Part shown: positions 6,912-15,117 of the stretch, in pieces
Position numbering within the stretch: the stretch's first letter is position 1
Layout: every line of letters begins with the position of its first letter
Assembly: GCA_017964745.1 (NCBI GenBank)
Contig: JAGCRJ010000111.1
Coordinates: forward strand, 1 to 15,510
Direction: 5' to 3'
Origin: Lachnospiraceae bacterium
Lineage (GTDB): Bacteria; Bacillota; Clostridia; Lachnospirales; Lachnospiraceae
Length of the DNA stretch: 15,510 bases
Notes under the pieces: generated by a model
What the model was told of the DNA's origin: nothing
Databases searched by the model: none
The model's input: only the letters and a program-made list of their open reading frames with translations
Made by a program: the position numbers and the translations under genes

Positions 6912-7889
6912 TCAGTAGTTCATCACGGAATTTTTAATGTACTGTTTCATGCACACGCGGAATGTCTCGACCGAATCCGCTTTGCACATCTCCTTAAATC
7001 CCTTATCGTTCCCGGAAAAGAAAGACTTGGAGAAATTACAGAGGTCCTTCATCTTTGCGAGAATGAAATTCTCAACTCCGATCTTGACGATATAGCCGTC
7101 AAGGATCTTCTCCATATAGTCGGAATATTCCTGCGCGGATGCTTTCTCCCCGCCCTTTATCCTCCGTGCAAGTGAAGGATCCGCAAGAAGTCCCCTTCCT
7201 ATCATCACGGCATCGAGATCAGGAAACCTTTCCGTTATTCTTTCACAGTCTTCGGGCCTTTTAATGTCTCCGTTATATACGATGCCCATGCCTTCGCTTT
7301 TCAGCTCATCATACATATAAGCAAATGCATCAAGATTTACCTCTCCGCCGTACATCTGCTTTCTTGTTCTGGGATGAACCGTAACCTGATATGCGGGATG
7401 AGCCTTTAAGATCTGTGTGATCCTGATATGCTCACCCGGATCGTAAAAGCCGATCCTTGTCTTGATGCTGACCCTGGGAATCTTTACGCCTTCATCCGAA
7501 AGCTTATCAAGCTCTTCCTTCAGTTCTCCGAGATAGGCATCCATCGCATCCGGATCCCTGAGCATTCCCGAGCCCTTGCCCTTTGCCACCACAGTTCCCG
7601 AGGGACATCCGAGATTGATGTTCACCTCTTCGTATCCGTACTTTTCGGACAAAAGCTTTATGTACTGCGCGCTCTGATATGCTGAATTGGAAATGATCTG
7701 CGGGATCAGGTTAAGTCCCGTGTTCTGATCATGATCCACATCTTCGAGCTCTTTATTGTTCATGCTGATCGCTTCGTTGGTCGAGATAAAGGGTGAATAG
7801 TATTTATCACATCCTCCGAATGCAGCCGCATGGGTTCTTCTTAAAAGCGGGGAGGTCATTCCCTCCATCGGTGCAAAATATATTTCCAT
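6912..7889 (-). CDS. tRNA-dihydrouridine synthase
   Basis: A 325-residue FMN enzyme that reduces uridine to dihydrouridine in tRNA. A TIM-barrel start, YFAPMEGMTSPLLRR (4-18), is typical. NLGCPSG (92-98) holds the catalytic Cys95; SIKTRIG (141-147) with Lys143 and VHPRTR (171-176) with His172 are the FMN/uridine residues; NGD (206-208) and IGRG (230-233) bind the FMN phosphate. Residues beyond 250 form the helical tRNA-binding domain. All key residues are present. I cannot place it firmly in DusA, DusB or DusC. Its ATG overlaps the maf stop by one base (TGATG) with no clear ribosome site, so translation relies on coupling. A 67-bp gap without a convincing terminator separates it from the next gene cluster. 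Confidence 0.93.
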   Translation of the reverse strand: MEIYFAPMEGMTSPLLRRTHAAAFGGCDKYYSPFISTNEAISMNNKELEDVDHDQNTGLNLIPQIISNSAYQSAQYIKLLSEKYGYEEVNINLGCPSGTVVAKGKGSGMLRDPDAMDAYLGELKEELDKLSDEGVKIPRVSIKTRIGFYDPGEHIRITQILKAHPAYQVTVHPRTRKQMYGGEVNLDAFAYMYDELKSEGMGIVYNGDIKRPEDCERITERFPDLDAVMIGRGLLADPSLARRIKGGEKASAQEYSDYMEKILDGYIVKIGVENFILAKMKDLCNFSKSFFSGNDKGFKEMCKADSVETFRVCMKQYIKNSVMNY

Positions 7890-8503
7890 CAGACTACGCC
7901 CAGTGATTTCAGTTCTTTGTACAGGTGGGATGCGGGAAGTCCGACGACATTCAGGTAATCGCCCTCGATGCCCTCTATATATCTCGCACAGAATCCCTGT
8001 ATGCCGTATGCGCCGGCTTTATCCATGGGATCACCGGTCCTTATATATTCCATGATCTCTTCGTCCGTCATCTCGGAAAAGTGCACCGCGGTGCGTTCCC
8101 AGAAGCTCCTTTTTACCGGAGTCTTAAGTCCGCTCACAAGGATCGTCACTCCCGAATAGACTTCGTGCACGCCTCCCGCAAGTGCGGAGAGCATCTCGAA
8201 TGCTTCGCCTTCGGTATGGGGCTTTCCGAGGATGCCGTTAAGCTTTTCCTGATACACGATCGTATCGCATCCTATTACGCAGAAGGTTTCCGTCTCAGGA
8301 TTTACATCAAGTCCGGACTTTCCGCTTTCGAGTGCCTTAAGGACCGCCATGGCTTTTCTTTCCGACAGGATCCGGACAAGCTTCTTCGGATCCTTTTCGA
8401 TGCAGTGTTCATCGCAGTCGCTTACGCACACATCATATTTGATTCCTATCTGATTCAGTATCTCCCTTCTTCTCGGAGATGCGGATGCAAGTACAATTCT
8501 CAT
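7889..8503 (-). CDS. maf: Maf family nucleoside triphosphate pyrophosphatase (dTTP/UTP type)
   Basis: A 204-residue housecleaning enzyme that hydrolyses non-canonical or excess nucleotides, releasing pyrophosphate. SASPRR (7-12) starts the active site; GCDTIV (78-83) carries Asp80; GKP is at 93-95, HEVYSGV at 113-119, DKAGAYGIQG at 161-170 and EGDYLNVVGLP at 180-190. The DKAGAYGIQG form is that of the dTTP/UTP-type Maf (YhdE), not the m7GTP-type YceF. Full length and intact. The ribosome site is weak (GAGAA upstream); it starts 18 bp after the ppk1 stop and its stop overlaps the dus start, so it is within the pheA-to-dus series. Confidence 0.95.
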   Translation of the reverse strand: MRIVLASASPRRREILNQIGIKYDVCVSDCDEHCIEKDPKKLVRILSERKAMAVLKALESGKSGLDVNPETETFCVIGCDTIVYQEKLNGILGKPHTEGEAFEMLSALAGGVHEVYSGVTILVSGLKTPVKRSFWERTAVHFSEMTDEEIMEYIRTGDPMDKAGAYGIQGFCARYIEGIEGDYLNVVGLPASHLYKELKSLGVV

Positions 8504-8521
8504 ATCATTTCTCGTTCACGT

Positions 8522-10666
8522 TCACCTTGCAGGTTTTGATTTGGGTGTAAAGACCCTGCTCTCGGTACTCTTCTTCGGTGCGGCCTTCTTCGCGGCTTCA
8601 ACAGCCTCGCTTATCGCTATGAGCTGCGAATCGACAGCCTTCTTCTTGTGCATTCCCTCTTTTACGTAGCTGCATCCGAGAGGCTGAAGGATGTTGGCTC
8701 TTCTGTTGTCCTCGAGTTCGGTATCGAGGATGTGCTTTAAGCGTGCCTTGAGTGCTTCATCGGTCACGGGGAATACGATCTCAACTCTCTTGTCGAGGTT
8801 TCTCGGCATCCAGTCAGCGCTTCCGCAGTACACTTCGGAATTCTCATCATTCTTGAACCAGAATATCCTTGCATGCTCGAGGAAGTTACCGGTGATGGAT
8901 CTTACCTTTATGTTCTCACTTACGCCCTTGATGCCTGTCTTAAGACAGCATATTCCTCTTACGATAAGGTCGATGTGTACGCCTGCTGCCGAAGCTTTGT
9001 AAAGTGCTTCGATGATGTCCGGATCCGAGAGCGAATTCATCTTGGCGATGATACGTCCTTCTTTTCCTTCACGTGCAAGCTCTTCCTCCCGGCCTATCAG
9101 ATACAGGAATCTGTCCTTGAGCCACAAAGGAGCTACGACAAGACTGTTCCATGCCTTGGGCTCGGAATATCCGCTGAGCATATTGAATACCGCGGTCGCA
9201 TCCTCGCCTATCTCCTCACGGCATGTAAGGAGTCCGACGTCCGTGTAGATGCGTGCGGTGGCATCATTGTAATTACCCGTTCCGAGGTGTACATACCTGC
9301 GTATGCCCTCATTCTCACGTCTGACGACGAGCGTGATCTTGGAATGGGTCTTAAGTCCGACAAGACCGTATATGACATGGCATCCCGCTTTTTCAAGCAT
9401 CCTTGCCCATACGATATTGTGCTCTTCGTCAAAGCGTGCCTTGAGCTCGACAAGTACGGTGACCTGCTTTCCGTTTTCCGCAGCGGTTGCAAGTGCGGCG
9501 ATGATCGGTGAATTACCGCTGACCCTGTAGAGAGTCTGCTTTATCGCAAGCACGTCCGGATCGGAAGCCGCGTTCCTTACAAAATCGACAACGGGCTCGA
9601 AGGTCTGGTACGGATGGAAAAGAAGTATGTCTCCCTTCCTTATCTGCCCGAATATATCGCATCCTGCGGGAAGCTCCGGAACGGGTGCCGGAGTAAATGC
9701 CGGATTCTTAAGATCGTCAAATCCCGGAAGAGAGCTGACCTTGAACAGTGCGGTAAGGTCAAGCGGTCCGTCGGTGTTATAGATCTCCGATTCGGTTATC
9801 GATAATTCCTTTTTGAGGAATGATACCAGTCTTTTATCGGCCTTGTGCTCTATCTCGAGCCTGAGCACCTGTCCGCGCTTTCTCGCCTTTACGGACTTTT
9901 CTATCTCTTTGAGCAGATCCTCGGCATCGTCCTCATCGATGTTCATGTCACCGTTTCTCGTGATCCTGTATGGGTGCGAGCATACGATGTCGTAATTGAG
10001 GAACAGCGCCTTCATATTGCGCTCTATTATCTCCTCGAGAAAAATGAACCTGTGCATATTATGGTTCTCGGGAAGCAGGATCACCCTCGGAAGGACCGAA
10101 GGAACCTGTACTGTCGCAAATTCCAGTTCTCCGCTTCCTCCCTTTTTCCTTACCATCGCTCCGATGTTAAGGGACTTGTTCAGGATAAGGGGAAACGGCC
10201 TCGATGAATCGACGGCCATCGGTGTAAGAACCGGATATACGAGATTTCTGAAATACTCATCCGCAAATCTGCATTCCGCAGGTGTCATTGCCTCATGACT
10301 TTTTACAAATTCAAGTCCGCACTTTTCAAGCTCGGGAAGAATTTCCGTTCTGAGAGCCTTGTACTGGTCATAGCTAAGAGCGTGGACATTTTCGCTTATC
10401 GCACGGAGCTGCTCATCGGGAGTCATGCCGGCAATGTCGGGCTTATCGTATCCCGCCTGCTTCATGTCAAAAAGAGAACCTACGCGCACCATGACAAATT
10501 CATCGAGATTCGATGAAACGATCGCAAGGAATTTGAGCCTTTCGAAAAGCGGAGTCTGTCTGTCCCTTGCTTCGGACAGAATACGTCTGTCAAACTCTAT
10601 CCAGCTCAGTTCCCTGTTCGTATAGTATTTGGGATCCCTGAAATCCTTTATCTTCTTCGCTGCCAT
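8522..10666 (-). CDS. ppk1: Polyphosphate kinase 1
   Basis: A 714-residue enzyme that polymerises phosphate from ATP into polyphosphate, reversibly. The N-terminal region has YYTNRELSWIEFDRRIL (14-30) and SSNLDEFVMVRVGSL (51-65), both PPK1 hallmarks. The catalytic core holds KTHSK (439-443) with His441, the residue expected to carry the phosphate, and LEHARI (596-601) with His598, the second essential histidine. GTGNYN (462-467) and SADWMPRNLDKRVE (616-629) are further core motifs. Residues 688-714 form a lysine-rich tail beyond the usual domain end. The length is normal. ATG has GGAGG 4 bp upstream and lies 12 bp after the ppx stop; the two opposing polyphosphate enzymes are in one unit. It is followed by maf after 18 bp. 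Confidence 0.97.
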   Translation of the reverse strand: MAAKKIKDFRDPKYYTNRELSWIEFDRRILSEARDRQTPLFERLKFLAIVSSNLDEFVMVRVGSLFDMKQAGYDKPDIAGMTPDEQLRAISENVHALSYDQYKALRTEILPELEKCGLEFVKSHEAMTPAECRFADEYFRNLVYPVLTPMAVDSSRPFPLILNKSLNIGAMVRKKGGSGELEFATVQVPSVLPRVILLPENHNMHRFIFLEEIIERNMKALFLNYDIVCSHPYRITRNGDMNIDEDDAEDLLKEIEKSVKARKRGQVLRLEIEHKADKRLVSFLKKELSITESEIYNTDGPLDLTALFKVSSLPGFDDLKNPAFTPAPVPELPAGCDIFGQIRKGDILLFHPYQTFEPVVDFVRNAASDPDVLAIKQTLYRVSGNSPIIAALATAAENGKQVTVLVELKARFDEEHNIVWARMLEKAGCHVIYGLVGLKTHSKITLVVRRENEGIRRYVHLGTGNYNDATARIYTDVGLLTCREEIGEDATAVFNMLSGYSEPKAWNSLVVAPLWLKDRFLYLIGREEELAREGKEGRIIAKMNSLSDPDIIEALYKASAAGVHIDLIVRGICCLKTGIKGVSENIKVRSITGNFLEHARIFWFKNDENSEVYCGSADWMPRNLDKRVEIVFPVTDEALKARLKHILDTELEDNRRANILQPLGCSYVKEGMHKKKAVDSQLIAISEAVEAAKKAAPKKSTESRVFTPKSKPAR

Positions 10667-10678
10667 ACGGCCTCCGTT

Positions 10679-12214
10679 TTAAGATCTGTTTCTGACTATT
10701 ACGGGTCTTATGGAATAGATCTCTTCGAAAAAGTCCGATGCCTCCGGGAAGAATGCTTCCTCGAGAAGGAATGTCTGGGGTATGCTGACATGGAGCTTCA
10801 GTTCTCCGTCTGAAAGCGATGCCTTTACTTCCTTCAGCTTCTGCTTATGGCTTCTGTCGAGACTGTTCGCAAGCCTGAGCATCGCGGTGAGCTTGGCCAC
10901 CTTGATGTATCCTTCCTTTCCGAGCGTTCCGTTATCCGTTCCTTCGTTTCCCGTATAGATGAATTCGGAATGGTTGAAACGCACGATGTTTGCGACTATC
11001 TCTCTTTCGTTATGCGAAAGCCCTATGATCTCTGTTGCCATGATGATCTCGTAAGATCTTTCGCCTATATCCGTCATTGCGATGTACTTGCCGCAGTCGT
11101 GAAGTATTGCGGCGATATCCAGGTACAGCCTGTCCCTGTCCGTAAGTCCGCTGACCTTCTTCATCGCATCAAATACGGTTCCGCATATCTGTCTCATCGT
11201 CTCCGCCCTCGAGCGCGATCCGTTGTAACGGTGGCTTATGTTGAGAGCGCAGGCGGTTATGTCCTTTTCAAAATCATGTCCGGGCTTTATGATCTTATTC
11301 TCTTCCGCAAATTCATATGCAATACCGTCGGAAAGAGTGACACCCGGAGCATAGATCTTCTCGCAGCGGAGAATGTTGCTGAGGCTCTTTACAAGAATTC
11401 CGCTTATCCTGATGAGAGGAACCTTTTCCTCGGGAACATCGAGGCTCCTTGCAAGTTCGAACGTTCCGCCCTCGGAAAGATCGTCAAGCAGCGCATCGTA
11501 TTCCTTTTTCGAAAGATAACCCGTACCCTTTCCGCCTGCCTTACGCATTATGCAGGTACTGACGTAATCATCCATCACTATCAGGTTCCTGACGGGACCG
11601 GTAATGAAAAGCTTTTTGTAGGTAAGGAGCTGTGCATCAATGAGTTCTTCTTCGAGAAGCCTCATCCTGTAGGGATCCGCTCCGAGGCTCTCAACTCTTT
11701 CCCTTATCCTCAGAACACCCAGTCTTAAGTTCTGTGTGCTGACAAGGGAATCCTCATCGAAAAGGGATATCTGGATGCTTCCGCCTCCGATATCGAGAAT
11801 GGCGGCGCTGTCCTGGATCGCATTCGTAAAGACATCGCCGGCACGTGCGATCGATTTGTAATCAAGGAATCTCTGCTCCGAATTGGAAAGAGTATCTATG
11901 TGGATGCCCGTTCTTGTTTCGATCAGGTCCAGAAGTATCTGTGAGTTTTCGGTCTCCCTTATCGCGCTCGTTCCGTATGCCCTGTAATTCTCGACATTGT
12001 AAGAGCGCATCACGGATGCAAAATGGGAAAGTACCTTGCAGAGCTCTTCTACCTTTTCCTTGGAGATCTTGCCGGTCGCATATGTATCCGCGCCGAGCGA
12101 AAGACCGGTCTCAAGGCAGTCGATCTCTTTCATCTGCTTCCTGCCGCCGTACTCGAAGATCTTCATGGTAAGTTCGAAGCTTCCGACGTCTATTGCCGCA
12201 AATGTATGTACCAT
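10679..12214 (-). CDS. ppx: Exopolyphosphatase Ppx/GppA with C-terminal HD domain
   Basis: A 511-residue enzyme of the Ppx/GppA family, predicted to remove terminal phosphate from polyphosphate (and possibly pppGpp). The ASKHA phosphate loops are AAIDVGSFELTMKIF (6-20) and AILDIGGGSIQIS (138-150) with Asp141; GTSAIRETEN (81-90) holds the likely catalytic glutamate region. An HD domain follows: AAILHDCGKYI (368-378) with His372-Asp373, as in long Ppx proteins. Its glycine-rich loop reads DVGSFELTM, close to the DIGSNSxRL of most relatives but changed at several places. GGAGGGG lies close to the ATG. It starts 30 bp after the pheA stop and ppk1 follows after 12 bp, so turnover and synthesis of polyphosphate are co-transcribed. 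Confidence 0.93.
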   Translation of the reverse strand: MVHTFAAIDVGSFELTMKIFEYGGRKQMKEIDCLETGLSLGADTYATGKISKEKVEELCKVLSHFASVMRSYNVENYRAYGTSAIRETENSQILLDLIETRTGIHIDTLSNSEQRFLDYKSIARAGDVFTNAIQDSAAILDIGGGSIQISLFDEDSLVSTQNLRLGVLRIRERVESLGADPYRMRLLEEELIDAQLLTYKKLFITGPVRNLIVMDDYVSTCIMRKAGGKGTGYLSKKEYDALLDDLSEGGTFELARSLDVPEEKVPLIRISGILVKSLSNILRCEKIYAPGVTLSDGIAYEFAEENKIIKPGHDFEKDITACALNISHRYNGSRSRAETMRQICGTVFDAMKKVSGLTDRDRLYLDIAAILHDCGKYIAMTDIGERSYEIIMATEIIGLSHNEREIVANIVRFNHSEFIYTGNEGTDNGTLGKEGYIKVAKLTAMLRLANSLDRSHKQKLKEVKASLSDGELKLHVSIPQTFLLEEAFFPEASDFFEEIYSIRPVIVRNRS

Positions 12215-12244
12215 TTCCCCTCCCGTTTTATTTTGTGTTAAAGA

Positions 12245-13369
12245 TCAATAATTTCCCAGAACCCTGAGATACTTTGCCTCCTCACGAAGACCCGTGAGCG
12301 CGCATCTTACCGAAGGATCGGAAAGGTTGCCGTCAAAGTCGAGGAAGAACCTGTATTCCCATGTACGTCCCTCTATGGGGCGTGATTCGATCTTGGAAAT
12401 GTTGAGTCCGTTAAAGATAAAGTGTCCGAGGCAGTGATAGAGCGAACCGCTCTCGTGGGGTACTTCGAAGCAGAGGCTTATCTTGGACGCATCCTTTCTG
12501 AAGACCTTCTGATTGGTCACGATTATGAACCTGGTCGAGTTGTTGTCTTCAGAGTTGATCCCATTTTCAAGGATATCGAGTCCGTAGATCTCAGCAGCAA
12601 GTGAACTTGCAACCGCAGCCTGGGTCTTATCTCCATCAGTCGCAACCTTCTTGGCCGCAAAAGCATTGTTCGGCATGGAGATCTGCTTCCAGTCATATTT
12701 TTCAAGAAATCTTGCGGACTGCATCAGAGACTGCGGATGTGAAAAGACGGTCTTTATATCAGATATATCCGCACCCTTTACGCCCATGAGGCAGTGCTCG
12801 ATCTGAATAACCTCTTCCGCAACAATGTAATTTTCATACTCCGCAAGAAGGTCGTATATCTCGCTTACTATTCCCGCAGTGGAATTCTCGATCGGAAGAA
12901 CGGCATAATCCGCGGAGCCTTCGGAAATGACACTCATTGCCGCGCGGAAAGAAGGGACATGTATGCAGTCCACATCATCACCGAAATATTTCTTCATTGC
13001 GAGCTGGGAATAAGCTCCCTCATCTCCCTGAAAGACAACCCTGGGAGAACCGGTCCTGATATCGTCCACCGGGATAAAGGGAATATTGATATGCCTTCCG
13101 CTTTCGAGGAGCTTCTTGTACTGGAGCTTTTTGCTCATGCTCATAAGAAGCCTGAAAAGTTCGCGTACGCCCTCTTCGTTGAGTTCACCGCTGACCATTG
13201 CCGATACCTTGGCAAGCTTGGCCTTTTCCCTGTCCTTGTCGAGAACTCCTTTTCCGGATTCGAGTTTTGCCGCCGCAACCTCTTCGGAAAGCTGCATTCT
13301 TTTTTCAAAAAGTTTTACTATCTCGCTGTCACATTCATCGAGCTGTTTTCTTACTTCGGAAATATCCAT
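12245..13369 (-). CDS. pheA: Bifunctional chorismate mutase/prephenate dehydratase
   Basis: A 374-residue P-protein that turns chorismate into prephenate and then phenylpyruvate for phenylalanine synthesis. Residues 1-85 are an AroQ-type chorismate mutase (MDISEVRKQLDECDSEIVKL, KRMQLSEEVAAAK). Residues 109-285 are prephenate dehydratase, starting VVFQGDEGAYSQLA (111-124), with PIENSTAG (159-166) and the catalytic NNSTRF (276-281). Residues 295-374 are an ACT domain for phenylalanine feedback, with GSLY (308-311) where many have GALV or GALY, and ESRP (328-331). All three domains are present. GGAG lies 6 bp before the ATG. It has its own near-consensus promoter and heads the series to dus. I see no leader peptide, attenuator or T-box in the short predicted leader. 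Confidence 0.97.
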   Translation of the reverse strand: MDISEVRKQLDECDSEIVKLFEKRMQLSEEVAAAKLESGKGVLDKDREKAKLAKVSAMVSGELNEEGVRELFRLLMSMSKKLQYKKLLESGRHINIPFIPVDDIRTGSPRVVFQGDEGAYSQLAMKKYFGDDVDCIHVPSFRAAMSVISEGSADYAVLPIENSTAGIVSEIYDLLAEYENYIVAEEVIQIEHCLMGVKGADISDIKTVFSHPQSLMQSARFLEKYDWKQISMPNNAFAAKKVATDGDKTQAAVASSLAAEIYGLDILENGINSEDNNSTRFIIVTNQKVFRKDASKISLCFEVPHESGSLYHCLGHFIFNGLNISKIESRPIEGRTWEYRFFLDFDGNLSDPSVRCALTGLREEAKYLRVLGNY

Positions 13370-13406
13370 ATATGTCTCCGCAAAATTGTATATTTATAAC
13401 CAATTT

Positions 13407-13435
13407 ATTTTACTCCGAAAATACAGATTTTTCAA
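13407..13435 (-). promoter_or_regulatory. Promoter of the pheA-ppx-ppk1-maf-dus series
   Basis: Minus strand: TTGAAA (-35, 13430-13435), 17-bp spacer, TAAAAT (-10, 13407-13412). Each hexamer differs from the sigma-A consensus by one base. The predicted start near 13400 gives a leader of about 31 nt before the ATG at 13369. Confidence 0.8.
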
Positions 13436-13442
13436 TGGTTTG

Positions 13443-13459
13443 AAGGCTCTCAGAGCCTT
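13443..13459. promoter_or_regulatory. Palindrome between divergent promoters (possible operator)
   Basis: Perfect inverted repeat AAGGCTCT-C-AGAGCCTT, 8-bp arms around one base. It ends two bases into the -35 of the plus-strand promoter and lies 7 bp from the -35 of the minus-strand promoter. It has no following T-run close enough to be a typical terminator. Position suggests a repressor or activator site acting on one or both genes; the regulator is unknown. Confidence 0.5.
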
Positions 13460-13486
13460 GATAAAAAGGCGGTTTGCGGTTAAAAT
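13458..13486 (+). promoter_or_regulatory. Promoter of the DUF5050-like gene
   Basis: TTGATA (-35, 13458-13463), 17-bp spacer, TAAAAT (-10, 13481-13486); one mismatch in each hexamer. Predicted start near 13493, about 23 nt before the ATG, which leaves just room for the ribosome site GGGAG. Confidence 0.8.
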
Positions 13487-13515
13487 AAGATCAGACGGAA
13501 AAAGGGAGCGATCAT

Positions 13516-14604
13516 ATGGCAAAAAACATGTCGAAACGCGACAGGAAAAACCTCATTATCGCAGTATCGGCCATGGCTCTTGCGGTTGTGGTGCTTGTTC
13601 TTGTCACCCTTTTTTCCAGAAGGGGAGAAAAGGTACCGTCCAACCCCGAAGGAACCGTCGGAAATCTTGCCGGAAACATCAATAACGGCGGTATCGTCTG
13701 CGAATCGGACGGCCGTATCTACTTTTCCAACCCCTATGACGGCGGTGCGCTCTATTCGATGAATGTCGATGAGACGGACTGTAAGAAGATATCCACCGCG
13801 GTTGCAAGTTCCATCTGCGTAGCGGGAAAATACATCTACTACTTCCAGTCGGGCAGCTCCGGAGCATCGGGCCTCGGCGGAGTCAGGGTTCCCAATTCCT
13901 TCATCAGATCCCATATAGACGGCCAGCACGGATATACGATGAGCAGGGATGTCGTGGTCAGGGCACAGGTTGTAGGCGATTACGTGTACATGGAAGGCAC
14001 CGCGGACAATAACCACACCTATCCCTATTTCCAGCGTATGCCGATCGGCGGAGGAGATGCTGAGCTTCTCGCAAGATACGGCATCAATCCTTCATGTGCC
14101 GTTGGAAACATCATCTATTACAACAATACCGAAGGCAATCATTACCTGATGGCATACAACACGGTGACCAAGAATACGTACGAGGTGCTCGAGGGCAATA
14201 TCTGGAATCCGGTTTACGACGGAGGATTCATCTATTACATGGCTCCCGAGGACGGATACCAGCTCAGACGATATTCGCTGAATGACCAGACGGTAGAGAT
14301 ACTCACCAACGAAAGAGTTGAAAGTTTCAATGTCTACAAGGGATATATCTACTACCAGACAATGGGTAACGATGCTCATCTCGCATTCATGCCATCGGGC
14401 GGCGGACAGGCAACGATCCTTGCTGACGGCAATTTCAATTCGATCTCGATGACGAACGGATATGTCTACTTCAAGGATTACTGGAACGAAAACCTGCTCT
14501 ATCACACAATCCCCGGAAGCACATACTACGGAACGGTCGATGCGGCCAAGCAGGCGGCCATGGATAATATCAAAGAAGAAAACGAGAAAGCAAAAGAAGA
14601 ATAA
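13516..14604 (+). CDS. Membrane-anchored beta-propeller-like protein (DUF5050 type)
   Basis: A 362-residue protein with a short basic N-terminus, one hydrophobic helix (about 13-33) and a large outer domain, so probably a signal-anchor protein facing out of the cell. The outer part shows seven repeats of the form hydrophobic-x-G-x-I/V-Y-Y/F: DGRIYF (65-70), GKYIYYF (104-110), GDYVYM (154-159), GNIIYY (197-202), GGFIYY (236-241), KGYIYY (275-280) and NGYVYF (314-319). That pattern and count fit a seven-bladed propeller as in DUF5050 proteins. The tail (341-362) is charged and helical. No catalytic motif is visible; binding of a ligand or wall component is a guess. ATG has GGGAG 7 bp upstream. 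It is the only plus-strand gene, divergent from pheA, and ends at a bidirectional terminator. Confidence 0.85.
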   Translation: MAKNMSKRDRKNLIIAVSAMALAVVVLVLVTLFSRRGEKVPSNPEGTVGNLAGNINNGGIVCESDGRIYFSNPYDGGALYSMNVDETDCKKISTAVASSICVAGKYIYYFQSGSSGASGLGGVRVPNSFIRSHIDGQHGYTMSRDVVVRAQVVGDYVYMEGTADNNHTYPYFQRMPIGGGDAELLARYGINPSCAVGNIIYYNNTEGNHYLMAYNTVTKNTYEVLEGNIWNPVYDGGFIYYMAPEDGYQLRRYSLNDQTVEILTNERVESFNVYKGYIYYQTMGNDAHLAFMPSGGGQATILADGNFNSISMTNGYVYFKDYWNENLLYHTIPGSTYYGTVDAAKQAAMDNIKEENEKAKEE

Positions 14605-14646
14605 AAAAATACGACCTTCGGCATTCAGCTGAGGGCCGTATTTTTT
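14603..14646. terminator. Bidirectional terminator between convergent genes
   Basis: A 10-bp stem, TACGACCTTC (14610-14619) with GAGGGCCGTA (14631-14640), has one A-C mismatch and one G-T pair. It is followed on the plus strand by TTTTTT (14641-14646) and on the minus strand by the complement of the A-run 14603-14609. It starts at the plus-gene stop codon and ends 11 bp before the end of the ArsR-like gene, serving both. Confidence 0.85.
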
Positions 14647-14656
14647 ATGCATTTAT

Positions 14657-14977
14657 TTATTCTTCTATATGATCGATTCCCGTTGAAAGGATCGTGGAGA
14701 TATGGTCGTCTGCAAGTGAGTAATAGATGGTCTTACCCGCTCTTCTTGTCTTGACGAGATCCTGCTGCTTCAGGACTTTCAGCTGGTGCGATATCGCAGA
14801 CTGTGTCATCGAAAGCGCATCGGCGATATCCTGCACGCAGAGCTCGCTCTGAAGAAGTGCGATCATTATCTTAAGACGTGTGTTGTCACCGAAGACCTTG
14901 AAAAAGTCCGCGATGTCCTCGAGCTCCTCATCGGGCGGGGTTGCGTCGTATATCTTTTTGAGAATGTCTTTTGTCAT
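14657..14977 (-). CDS. ArsR/SmtB family repressor with alpha-5 zinc site
   Basis: A 106-residue winged-helix repressor. The helix-turn-helix is in VQDIADALSMTQSAISHQLK (48-67), with SAISHQLKVLKQQDLV as the recognition helix, and the wing is RRAGKTIYYSL (78-88). The C-terminal helix carries Asp90, His92, His103 and Glu106 in the spacing D-x-H-x10-H-x2-E. This matches the alpha-5 zinc site of SmtB (and CzrA, which has His last), so zinc or a similar metal is the likely inducer. The alpha-3 site is not complete: ELCVQD (45-50) keeps one cysteine where metal sensors of the CadC/ArsR type have two. ATG has GAGGT 7 bp upstream. Its upstream region is taken up by the inverted-repeat element, so where its promoter lies is unclear. 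No metal transporter gene is visible in the window. Confidence 0.92.
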   Translation of the reverse strand: MTKDILKKIYDATPPDEELEDIADFFKVFGDNTRLKIMIALLQSELCVQDIADALSMTQSAISHQLKVLKQQDLVKTRRAGKTIYYSLADDHISTILSTGIDHIEE

Positions 14978-14997
14978 AAACTAACCTCTAATGAATC

Positions 14998-15025
14998 AGT
15001 CTGCCGGGCAACGATGTATTTCCGC
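14998..15025. repeat. Left terminal inverted repeat (28 bp)
   Basis: Perfect reverse complement of 15190-15217; the match ends sharply on the outer side (TC before it here, AT on the other). Confidence 0.95.
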
Positions 15026-15084
15026 TCATTTGCCGCTCGCTAAGCTTTTCTAAGGAATGCATATTCATACAATGACTTCGCACC

Positions 15085-15116
15085 GCCGGCATTCGACATC
15101 CTGTCTCAGTGCCGGC
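15085..15116. repeat. Central hairpin 1 of the element
   Basis: GCCGGCA (15085-15091) pairs with TGCCGGC (15110-15116); within it GACA (15095-15098) pairs with TGTC (15102-15105) around a 3-nt loop. This gives an 11-bp interrupted stem inside the element. Confidence 0.75.
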
Positions 15117-15117
15117 T

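Noticed and set aside
13370..13406. T-box, attenuator or leader peptide upstream of pheA
   Set aside because: The predicted leader is only about 31 nt, too short for these elements.
13480..14016. Open frame of 178 codons on the minus strand, antisense to the DUF5050 gene
   Set aside because: It lies inside the plus-strand gene, crosses the divergent promoter region, and shows no recognisable domain, while the plus-strand gene has promoter, ribosome site and repeats.
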